A stretch of 64,000 bases of DNA. It comes from an uncultured Pelagibacteraceae bacterium. Its GTDB lineage: Bacteria; Pseudomonadota; Alphaproteobacteria; Pelagibacterales; Pelagibacteraceae. The stretch covers positions 62,001 to 126,000 of the forward strand of contig CACHJN010000001.1 of assembly GCA_902580115.1 (NCBI GenBank). The letters run 5' to 3'. The notes beneath the pieces were generated by a model, which saw only the letters and a program-made list of their open reading frames with translations, was not told the DNA's origin and ran no database searches. This document shows, piece after piece, positions 57,736 to 64,000 of the stretch. The first letter of the stretch is position 1; every line of letters begins with the position of its first letter. The position numbers were made by a program, and so were the translations under genes.

Positions 57736-58839
57736 TTAGTAAAGCAATGCAATTATTGAGGCAATTATAGCCAGTCCTAAAGCAGATATAATATATTTGT
57801 TTTGACTAAAAATTCTTTTAATCTTAAGGAAAACTGGTTCTTTGAACTCTAATCCAGTTTCACCGTCACTAGAGGATTTAATAAATCCTCCCTCTCTTCC
57901 AATTTTGAGAAATTTATTTTTTCTATGATCAAAAATTTCCTCTGAACTCATGTTTTCGAAATAATTTAAATTTTCTAAAATAATATTTTTTATATTGTGA
58001 GCAATTTCATCGTGATTTCTATGCGCTCCTCCTAATGGTTCAGGTATAATATCATCAATAACTCCAAGTTTCAGGAGGTCTTGAGCTGAAAGTTTCATTG
58101 CCTCAGCAGCCTCCAAGGATTTACCAGGATCTCTCCATAAAATAGAGGCACATCCTTCTGGTGATATGACAGAATAAATTGAATTTTCTAACATTATAAC
58201 TTTATTAGATGAAGCAAGAGCTATTGCTCCTCCAGATCCTCCTTCACCAATTATTACTGAAATATTTGGAACCTTAAGTGACATGCAACATTCAATTGAA
58301 TGAGCTATTGCAGATGCTTGGCCTCTTTGTTCAGCTCCTATTCCTGGATAAGCTCCCGGAGTATCAATGAAAGTAATTATTGGAATTTTAAATCTGTCTG
58401 CTAATTTCATTAGTCTAATACATTTTCTATAACCTTCCGGACTCATCATACCAAAATTTTTTTCAATTCTAGTGTTTAAATCTTCTCCTTTTTCTTGACC
58501 AATTACTAAAACAGATTTCTCATTAATTAATCCAAAACCGGTAGTAACAGATTGATCGTCTCCAAAATATCTATCACCTGCTAAAGGTGTGAAATCTTTA
58601 AATATTTTCTTGATATAAAAATTTGCTCTTGGTCTGTCTTCATGTCTAGCCACTTGAGTTTTTTGCCAGCTGTTCAGATTGGAGTAAATATTTTTTAATT
58701 TTGAATTGATTTGATCCTGGGTTGATTTTATTTTATTTGTATCGACCTCAGAAATACTTTCATTACCTGGGCTTTTAAGAAGTTCCATTTCATCTTCTAA
58801 ATTTTTTATTTCTTTTTCAAATTCAAGATAATTTTTCAT
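57736..58839 (-). CDS. accA: Acetyl-CoA carboxylase carboxyltransferase subunit alpha with C-terminal membrane tail
   Basis: 367 residues versus about 317-320 in most bacteria. Residues to about 315 match AccA, with RPRANFYIKKIFKDF, GYRKCIRLMKLADRFKIPI, IDTPGAYPGIGAEQRGQ and IGEGGSGGAIALA. It transfers carboxyl from biotin to acetyl-CoA with AccD. The extra ~50 residues end in IISALGLAIIASIIALLY, a clear hydrophobic helix, so the enzyme may be membrane-tethered. No accD or accBC is near. The extension is continuous with the gene. Confidence 0.92.
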   Translation of the reverse strand: MKNYLEFEKEIKNLEDEMELLKSPGNESISEVDTNKIKSTQDQINSKLKNIYSNLNSWQKTQVARHEDRPRANFYIKKIFKDFTPLAGDRYFGDDQSVTTGFGLINEKSVLVIGQEKGEDLNTRIEKNFGMMSPEGYRKCIRLMKLADRFKIPIITFIDTPGAYPGIGAEQRGQASAIAHSIECCMSLKVPNISVIIGEGGSGGAIALASSNKVIMLENSIYSVISPEGCASILWRDPGKSLEAAEAMKLSAQDLLKLGVIDDIIPEPLGGAHRNHDEIAHNIKNIILENLNYFENMSSEEIFDHRKNKFLKIGREGGFIKSSSDGETGLEFKEPVFLKIKRIFSQNKYIISALGLAIIASIIALLY

Positions 58840-58959
58840 ATTTTATTTCTATAATAATTCGCTTTGTAATAGAATTAAAATAAGTCAATAAATTGTCAAT
58901 AAACTGAGGTCAATTATCATTTGACTTTAAAGTTTTACTAGGCGAAAATATTAAAAAAA

Positions 58960-59100
58960 CGGGAGAGATTACTTAAATGTAGCGCCGAAGGAGCAACCAC
59001 CCCGGAAACTCTCAGGCAAAAGGACCGTGCAAATACAATTCTGGAAAGAGACATGTTCTCACCGAAGGAGTAAATCTCTCAGGTACCGATACAGATGGGG
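58960..59100 (+). promoter_or_regulatory. Tandem glycine riboswitch upstream of malate synthase
   Basis: Two glycine aptamers in series. The first runs from CGGGAGAGA through GCGCCGAAGGAGCAA and AAACTCTCAGGCAAAAGGACCG. The second is GGAAAGAGA, TCACCGAAGGAGTAA, ATCTCTCAGGTACCGATACAGA. These are the hallmark glycine aptamer segments, joined by a short linker. Control of malate synthase by glycine was described in SAR11 and links glycine to glyoxylate use. I see no terminator before the gene, so translational control is the simpler guess. Confidence 0.95.
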
Positions 59101-59115
59101 CAAGATTGGTGCTAT

Positions 59116-61284
59116 ATGAAATTTATTAGTAAAAACGAGTTAAAAATAAACAAAACTTTATTTGATTTCATCAATGAAGATGTGCTCCCAGGCACCGATA
59201 TTGATAGTGATGATTTCTGGAATAAATTTGCAAAAGTAGTACATGAGCTTTCTCCAATAAATAAAAAACTTATTAAAAAAAGAGAAGAAGTACAGAAACT
59301 AATTGATGAGTGGCATTTAGCTAATTCAAAAGAAAAATTTGATAAAAATAAATATACTCAATTTTTAAAATCAATTTCTTACATAGTAAAAGAGGGTGAT
59401 GAATTCAAAATTGATACTTCTAATGTAGATGATGAAATTGCAAAGATCGCTGGTCCCCAGCTAGTGGTTCCAGTAGATAATGCTAGATACGCATTGAATG
59501 CTGCAAATGCTCGTTGGGGAAGTTTATATGATTCTTTATACGGAACTGATGTAATACCTGGAGAAAAAGGGAAATCTTTTAATAAAGAACGCGCTGATAA
59601 AGTAATAACTTACGTAAGAAATTTTCTTGATGAAATTTTTACTTTAAATAAAAGTAGTTGGAAAAATATAGAAAAAATTGAGATTGAAAACAAAAAATTA
59701 ATTTTAATTATTAACGGTGAAAAAATTAACTTAAAAAATGAAGATCAATTTATTGGTTTCAATGGTGATAAGTCATCTCCAACATCAATATTACTTAAAA
59801 ATAATAATCTTCATTTCGATATAATTATTAAACCAGATAGCCCAATAGGAAAAAATGATAAAGCAAATATATCTGACTTTATAGTAGAATCAGCCATATC
59901 AACAATCATTGATAATGAAGATTCTGTTGCTGCAGTTGACGGTGAGGACAAAGTAAACTGCTATAGGAACTGGTTAGGTCTCATGAAAGGAGATTTGACT
60001 GCAAATATTGAAAAAAATGGAAAAAAATTTGTACGAAAACTTAATCAGAATAGAACTTATTTTTCAAAAGATGGTAAGAAAATATCATTACACGGGAGAG
60101 CCTTACTTCTTAATCGAAATGTGGGCCATTTAATGACTAGTCCAGCTATCACATTGAAAGATGGCTCAGAAATTCCAGAGGGAATTATGGATGCATTTGT
60201 ATCTACAATGTGTGCGTTACACGATTTCAAAAATAGAAATAACTCAAGAACTGGTTCTATCTATATAGTAAAACCAAAAATGCATGGGCCGGAAGAGGTA
60301 GCCTTTACAGATAAATTATTTACTAAGGTAGAAGAAACATTGGGTTTAAAAAAATTTACTATGAAAGTTGGTATAATGGATGAGGAAAGGAGAACTACTG
60401 TTAATTTGAAAGAATGTATCAGACAAGTAAAAAACAGAATAGTTTTTATAAATACAGGATTTTTAGATCGTACTGGGGATGAAATGCATACTTCTTTTGA
60501 GGCAGGTCCAATGATTTTTAAAGGTGAAATGAAAAAATCTACCTGGTTAAACTCATATGAAAATTGGAATGTAGATATTGGATTAAGTTGCGGTTTTTCA
60601 GGTAAGGCTCAAATAGGTAAAGGAATGTGGGCTATGCCAGATCAAATGGCAAATATGATGGATCAAAAAATCGGACATCCTAAGTCTGGAGCTAATTGCG
60701 CGTGGGTCCCTTCTCCTACTGCTGCTACTTTACATTCAATGCACTACCACAAAGTAGATGTTTTTAAAGAACAAAAAAAAATTAAATCTAGAAATAAAAC
60801 GAATTTTGAAAATTTACTAGAAATACCAAAAGCTGATAGACCTAATTGGGCTGTAGAAGATATCAATCGTGAATTAGAAAATAATGCTCAAGGTATTCTT
60901 GGATATGTTGTTAGATGGATCGATCACGGAGTTGGTTGTTCTAAAGTACCAGATATAAATAATGTTGGTTTAATGGAGGACAGAGCGACTTTAAGAATAT
61001 CTTCTCAGCATATTGCTAACTGGCTGCATCATGGAATATGCTCTAAAGAGCAAGTAATGAATGTAATGAAAAAAATGGCTACAATTGTAGATAATCAGAA
61101 TGAAAAGGATCCTGCCTATGCTAGAGGTGGTAGATCGAGTTATAAAAAAATGTCTGATGACTTTGAAAATTCTATAGCTTTTTCCGCTGCTTGCGATCTT
61201 GTATTCAAAGGAAGGATTCAGCCGTCAGGTTATACTGAGCCTCTTCTTCATCAAAAAAGGCTTGAGAAAAAGAGTCTTAATTAA
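59116..61284 (+). CDS. glcB: Malate synthase G
   Basis: 722 residues from ATG 59116. The long form: [16 protein letters not shown] with the acetyl-CoA/glyoxylate residues, [29 protein letters not shown] and [16 protein letters not shown]. It condenses glyoxylate with acetyl-CoA to malate. The track's ATG 59095 is in frame but inside the second aptamer, so I take 59116. With the riboswitch it forms a glycine-responsive glyoxylate unit. Confidence 0.95.
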   Translation: MKFISKNELKINKTLFDFINEDVLPGTDIDSDDFWNKFAKVVHELSPINKKLIKKREEVQKLIDEWHLANSKEKFDKNKYTQFLKSISYIVKEGDEFKIDTSNVDDEIAKIAGPQLVVPVDNARYALNAANARWGSLYDSLYGTDVIPGEKGKSFNKERADKVITYVRNFLDEIFTLNKSSWKNIEKIEIENKKLILIINGEKINLKNEDQFIGFNGDKSSPTSILLKNNNLHFDIIIKPDSPIGKNDKANISDFIVESAISTIIDNEDSVAAVDGEDKVNCYRNWLGLMKGDLTANIEKNGKKFVRKLNQNRTYFSKDGKKISLHGRALLLNRNVGHLMTSPAITLKDGSEIPEGIMDAFVSTMCALHDFKNRNNSRTGSIYIVKPKMHGPEEVAFTDKLFTKVEETLGLKKFTMKVGIMDEERRTTVNLKECIRQVKNRIVFINTGFLDRTGDEMHTSFEAGPMIFKGEMKKSTWLNSYENWNVDIGLSCGFSGKAQIGKGMWAMPDQMANMMDQKIGHPKSGANCAWVPSPTAATLHSMHYHKVDVFKEQKKIKSRNKTNFENLLEIPKADRPNWAVEDINRELENNAQGILGYVVRWIDHGVGCSKVPDINNVGLMEDRATLRISSQHIANWLHHGICSKEQVMNVMKKMATIVDNQNEKDPAYARGGRSSYKKMSDDFENSIAFSAACDLVFKGRIQPSGYTEPLLHQKRLEKKSLN

Positions 61285-61886
61285 TTATCTGTAACTGGAA
61301 CTCTATTTTTAAAAGCTGAAAAAAGTGTTCCATCATCTAACTGTTCTATTTCGCCTCCAACAGGTAATCCTTGTGCTAATTTAGTGATTTTAATTTTATC
61401 ATTTTTAATCAAGTCTTCTATATAGTGAGCAGTTGTTTGCCCCTCAATTGTCGCGCTTGTTGCAATTATAACCTCTTTTAAATTGTTTTTTTTAACTCTA
61501 TTTATAAGCGATTTGATTAAATCATTTTTATTTTCAGTGTTATCTTGAGAGTTAATTGTACCCCCTAGAATGTGGTAATGACCTTTATAAATATTTGCAG
61601 AGTCGATCACCCACATGTCAGCTAAATTTTCTACAATACAAATTTTATCATAATTAGTATCAGTCTCACATAAACAAGTTTTATCAATTATTTTTAAATT
61701 TCCACAATTAGAACATCTAACCACTTTTTTGTAAACATTCGCTAAAGACTTTGCTAAAGGTTTTATCATATTATCTTTATTGTTTATTAATTTTAAAATA
61801 ATTCTTTTGGCAGATTTTGGTCCTAATCCAGGTAATTTTGAAAATTGTTTTATTAGTTCTTCTATTTCGATAATATTATTATCCAT
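61281..61886 (-). CDS. recR: Recombination protein RecR
   Basis: 201 residues. Helix-hairpin-helix [14 protein letters not shown], the four-Cys zinc finger C-SNC and TCLC ([16 protein letters not shown]), a Toprim domain from [11 protein letters not shown] and the ending [19 protein letters not shown]. It works with RecO/RecF in gap repair. The order dnaX-ybaB-recR is the classic arrangement. Confidence 0.97.
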   Translation of the reverse strand: MDNNIIEIEELIKQFSKLPGLGPKSAKRIILKLINNKDNMIKPLAKSLANVYKKVVRCSNCGNLKIIDKTCLCETDTNYDKICIVENLADMWVIDSANIYKGHYHILGGTINSQDNTENKNDLIKSLINRVKKNNLKEVIIATSATIEGQTTAHYIEDLIKNDKIKITKLAQGLPVGGEIEQLDDGTLFSAFKNRVPVTDN

Positions 61887-62206
61887 TATGAGGGAAATTT
61901 TATATCAAAAGGCAGATTTATGCCCCCCGTAATTTTTGAAATCTCTTCTGAAGATTTTTTTTTTAAATTTTCTTTAGCGTTGTTATAGGCAGCAATTATT
62001 AAATCATTAATAATTTCTTGACTTTCTTTTTTGGCATTTTCACTAATAGAAATTGACTTTAGCTCGTAGTCTCCCGAAAGAATTACCTTTACTAAATTTC
62101 CTCCAGATACTCCTTCGACTTGAATGTTTTTAATTTCATCTTGTGCTTCTCTCATTTTTTGTTGCATAAGTTTTGCTTTTTCAAGCATTTCGTTAAAATT
62201 AGTCAT
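61886..62206 (-). CDS. ybaB: YbaB/EbfC nucleoid-associated protein
   Basis: 106 residues. NEMLEKAKLMQQKMREAQDEI opening, VSGGNLVKVILSGDYELKSI and a helical C-terminus. Small DNA-binding dimer found between dnaX and recR in most bacteria. Start and stop share one base with each neighbour, so the three are translationally linked. Confidence 0.95.
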   Translation of the reverse strand: MTNFNEMLEKAKLMQQKMREAQDEIKNIQVEGVSGGNLVKVILSGDYELKSISISENAKKESQEIINDLIIAAYNNAKENLKKKSSEEISKITGGINLPFDIKFPS

Positions 62207-63882
62207 TATTCGTCATCCTTTTGAACGTTTATTAAATTAGCATCATCAAATGCTTCTAATAACATTTTTATTTTTTCATTGTTTTTTGCTTCGTTAATTA
62301 TCTTATTTCTTGACTCCTCTTTTCTTTCAAAAATTGTTTTTTCTCCAATTTTTTTATTAAGAGAAATAATCCATCTTTCACCTGTCCAGCTGTAAAGTTT
62401 TTCTGTTAGAATTTTTATAAAGTTTTTGTTAAGTTTTTCATTAAAACTTATATCTATAGTACCATTTTTAAAGCTTACTAGTTTCACATTTCTTTCTAAA
62501 TCATACTTCAGTTCAATTTCATTTTCTTGGACGGCTAATTTTACTATATCCTCAAAGGAATTTATTTTTATTTTGACAGGTTCTTCAGTCTTTAATTTTG
62601 GTTGTTCGATTGCTTTGTTTTTTATCTGATCGGTATTTTTAAGTTGGCTTTTAATCTTCAGAGAATTATTTTCTTTAAAATCTTTTTCATCTTTAATGGC
62701 TTCTTTCTTTAATTCATTATGGTTTGTTATTTCTTCTTTTGAGCTTTCAACCAGACTAGTGTTCATTCCTTTTAAGTGTGCTAGTTGCATAATATACATT
62801 TCTAAAGTAATTTCTTCATCATTAATTATTTTTAAGTCATCTATTGTCTTTATTGTAAATTGCCAAAAAAGACCTATGTCCTCTATACTTATTCCGTTTG
62901 AAATTTGGTTGATCAAATTTATTTCCTCTTCAGGTAAAATTTTATCATTTTTAATAGATCCTAAACTTAATTTTCTATTCATCAAACTTAGGATTTCAAG
63001 AACATCGTTTAAGAAATTTTTTGCATCAATCCCATGGTTAATAAGTTCTTTTAAAATATCAATAGCTTTACTTGAGTTGCCTTCTAGTACCTCTTTAAGA
63101 ATATTGATGACTTTACTCTTATCAGCCAAACCCAACATATTTCTTACATCTTGATCATTGATCTCATTTTTTGAATTTGCATTCTGAAAGGTAATTGCTC
63201 GATCTAAAAGAGAAATACCGTCTCGCACTGAACCTTCAGAAACCTGGGCAATTATTCTTAAAGCTTTTGAGGAAATATTTCCTTTTTCTTTTTTTGATAT
63301 CTCATCTAAATGGTTAAAAATTTGATCTATTTTAACTCTTTTCAAATCAAATCTTTGACATCTCGAAAGAATAGTTATTGGTATTTTTTTTACCTCTGTT
63401 GTAGCAAGTATAAATTTTAAACTTGGAGGTGGTTCCTCTAGAGTTTTTAATAATCCGTTAAAAGCTTGTTTTGAAAGCATATGAACTTCATCAATGATGA
63501 ATATTTTAAAATTGGCGCTGGTCGGACTATACTTCGAATTTTCAATTAAATCCCTGATATCATCTATTCCTGTCTTGGATGCGGCATCCATTTCCAAAAC
63601 ATCGATATGCCTTGACTCTGTTATGTCTCTACATGAATCACAAAAGTTATTTGGATTGCAATTATTTTTTTTAGATACATTATTTTCACAATTAAGAGCT
63701 TTTGCAATTAATCTGGCAGTAGTAGTTTTTCCTACGCCTCTAATTCCAGTTAATAAATAAGCATTTGGAGTTTTTCCAACTTTAATTGCATTAGTTATTG
63801 TTTTTGATAATACTTCTTGACCGATAAGATCTTTAAAATCTTGTGGTCTGTATTTTAAAGCTAGGATTTTATAATTTTTCAT
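62206..63882 (-). CDS. dnaX: DNA polymerase III subunit gamma/tau
   Basis: 558 residues from ATG 63882. AAA+ clamp-loader: LALKYRPQDFKDLIGQEVL, Walker A GIRGVGKTTTARLIAKAL, a zinc module with four Cys, DEVHMLSKQAFNGLLKTLEEPP and the sensor SRCQRFDLKR. The tail (about 370-558) is lysine-rich and would carry the tau-specific polymerase contacts. It loads the sliding clamp. The track start 63918 falls inside the SRP RNA. I found no convincing frameshift site for a separate gamma form. Confidence 0.95.
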   Translation of the reverse strand: MKNYKILALKYRPQDFKDLIGQEVLSKTITNAIKVGKTPNAYLLTGIRGVGKTTTARLIAKALNCENNVSKKNNCNPNNFCDSCRDITESRHIDVLEMDAASKTGIDDIRDLIENSKYSPTSANFKIFIIDEVHMLSKQAFNGLLKTLEEPPPSLKFILATTEVKKIPITILSRCQRFDLKRVKIDQIFNHLDEISKKEKGNISSKALRIIAQVSEGSVRDGISLLDRAITFQNANSKNEINDQDVRNMLGLADKSKVINILKEVLEGNSSKAIDILKELINHGIDAKNFLNDVLEILSLMNRKLSLGSIKNDKILPEEEINLINQISNGISIEDIGLFWQFTIKTIDDLKIINDEEITLEMYIMQLAHLKGMNTSLVESSKEEITNHNELKKEAIKDEKDFKENNSLKIKSQLKNTDQIKNKAIEQPKLKTEEPVKIKINSFEDIVKLAVQENEIELKYDLERNVKLVSFKNGTIDISFNEKLNKNFIKILTEKLYSWTGERWIISLNKKIGEKTIFERKEESRNKIINEAKNNEKIKMLLEAFDDANLINVQKDDE

Positions 63883-63890
63883 TTTTAAAA

Positions 63891-63978
63891 GGCAGGCAAC
63901 AACCTGAATAGTTTTCACTACGGCTGCTTCTTTTCAGACCTGACCGGGTTAATGAAACATCCACCTGATGCCCACCAC
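63891..63978 (-). ncRNA. ffs: 4.5S signal recognition particle RNA
   Basis: On the minus strand the conserved SRP apical loop is plain: GGTCAGGTCTGAAAAGAAGC followed by AGCCG, flanked by pairing arms GGTGGGCATCAGGTGG and GGTTGTTGCCTGCC. It is the Ffh-binding domain of the small bacterial SRP RNA (about 90 bases). It ends about 8 bases before the dnaX ATG. Confidence 0.95.
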
Positions 63979-63983
63979 AATTG

Positions 63984-63989
63984 ATTATA
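63984..63989 (-). promoter_or_regulatory. -10 box of the SRP RNA promoter
   Basis: On the minus strand TATAAT is perfect and lies 6-7 bases before the start of the RNA at about 63978. The -35 region is cut by the window end. One promoter probably serves both the RNA and dnaX. Confidence 0.7.
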
Positions 63990-64000
63990 TCAAGATACTT

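Noticed and set aside
59095-59115. ATG 59095 as the glcB start
   Set aside because: It is inside the glycine aptamer and adds seven residues not expected; kept only as a finding.
62206-63882. A programmed frameshift in dnaX producing gamma
   Set aside because: Many A/T runs exist but none is paired with a clear downstream stem and nearby stop in the shifted frame.
63883-63918. Upstream extension of dnaX to 63918
   Set aside because: It runs through the 3' part of the SRP RNA; ATG 63882 gives the normal N-terminus.

Overview
The window looks like a SAR11 (Candidatus Pelagibacter-type) alphaproteobacterial chromosome. This is inferred from very AT-rich sequence with near-zero intergenic space, an alphaproteobacterial gene set (fbcFBC, split ATP synthase with b and b', CcrM, HisZ with short HisG, DUF1289/DUF2093/DUF2721), a tandem glycine riboswitch before malate synthase, and a carotenoid-to-retinal gene set. 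I see no insertion sequences, prophage or CRISPR. Almost everything is single-copy core genome.

Layout. 1-1932 (-): cytochrome bc1 (petA-petB-petC, petC cut by the window edge). 2016-3773 (+): trmL, hemF, greA. 3770-7696 (-): CCA-adding enzyme with tRNA-Gln abutting its start, ispE, a large TPR protein. 7698-17189: a genome-maintenance stretch with uracil-DNA glycosylase, RNase HII, the cell-cycle methyltransferase CcrM, a PD-(D/E)XK nuclease-like protein, an MT-A70 methyltransferase, a FAD monooxygenase, mutY, a DciA-like DUF721 protein, a DsbA-like thioredoxin and a short SMC with no recognisable hinge. 17194-25729 (+): the Fo part of ATP synthase runs straight into crtI-crtB-crtY-blh (retinal synthesis), then ispH, thrB and rnhA. 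26144-33453 (-): peroxiredoxin, thrC, and the aa3 cytochrome oxidase locus (surf1, ctaE, ctaG, an unlisted 36-codon gene, ctaB, ctaD, ctaC). 33507-37704: rsmE, CDGSH protein, haloacid dehalogenase, pirin, quinone oxidoreductase, DUF1289, DUF2721. 37759-43417 (+): ubiA and a lipid A set (msbA-like, waaA, lpxK, lpxL-like). 43432-51921: DUF2093, purD, rsmD, pgi, a DUF3035 lipoprotein, lspA with a non-ATG start, ileS, ribF, a HAD protein. 52006-57147: heat-shock promoter, groES-groEL, then tRNA-His-hisS-hisZ-hisG on the other strand. 57148-64000: a possibly structured intergenic region, cspA, accA with an extra membrane tail, glycine riboswitch-glcB, recR, ybaB, dnaX and the 4.5S SRP RNA.

How it fits together. 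The bc1 complex, cytochrome oxidase and the Fo rotor/stator genes form the energy-transducing chain. The retinal genes next to Fo would supply chromophore for a proton-pumping rhodopsin encoded elsewhere; ispE and ispH feed the isoprenoid precursors. The repair, modification and SMC genes form a second functional cluster. No stretch over 300 bases lacks a gene; the longest gap, 57148-57379, is described as its own entry.

Points most worth a second look: the hinge-less SMC; a nuclease-like gene sandwiched between two adenine methyltransferases; retinal genes contiguous with the Fo operon; lspA starting on CTG or ATT; and three stable RNAs whose 3' ends lie 4-8 nt from the start codon of the next gene.
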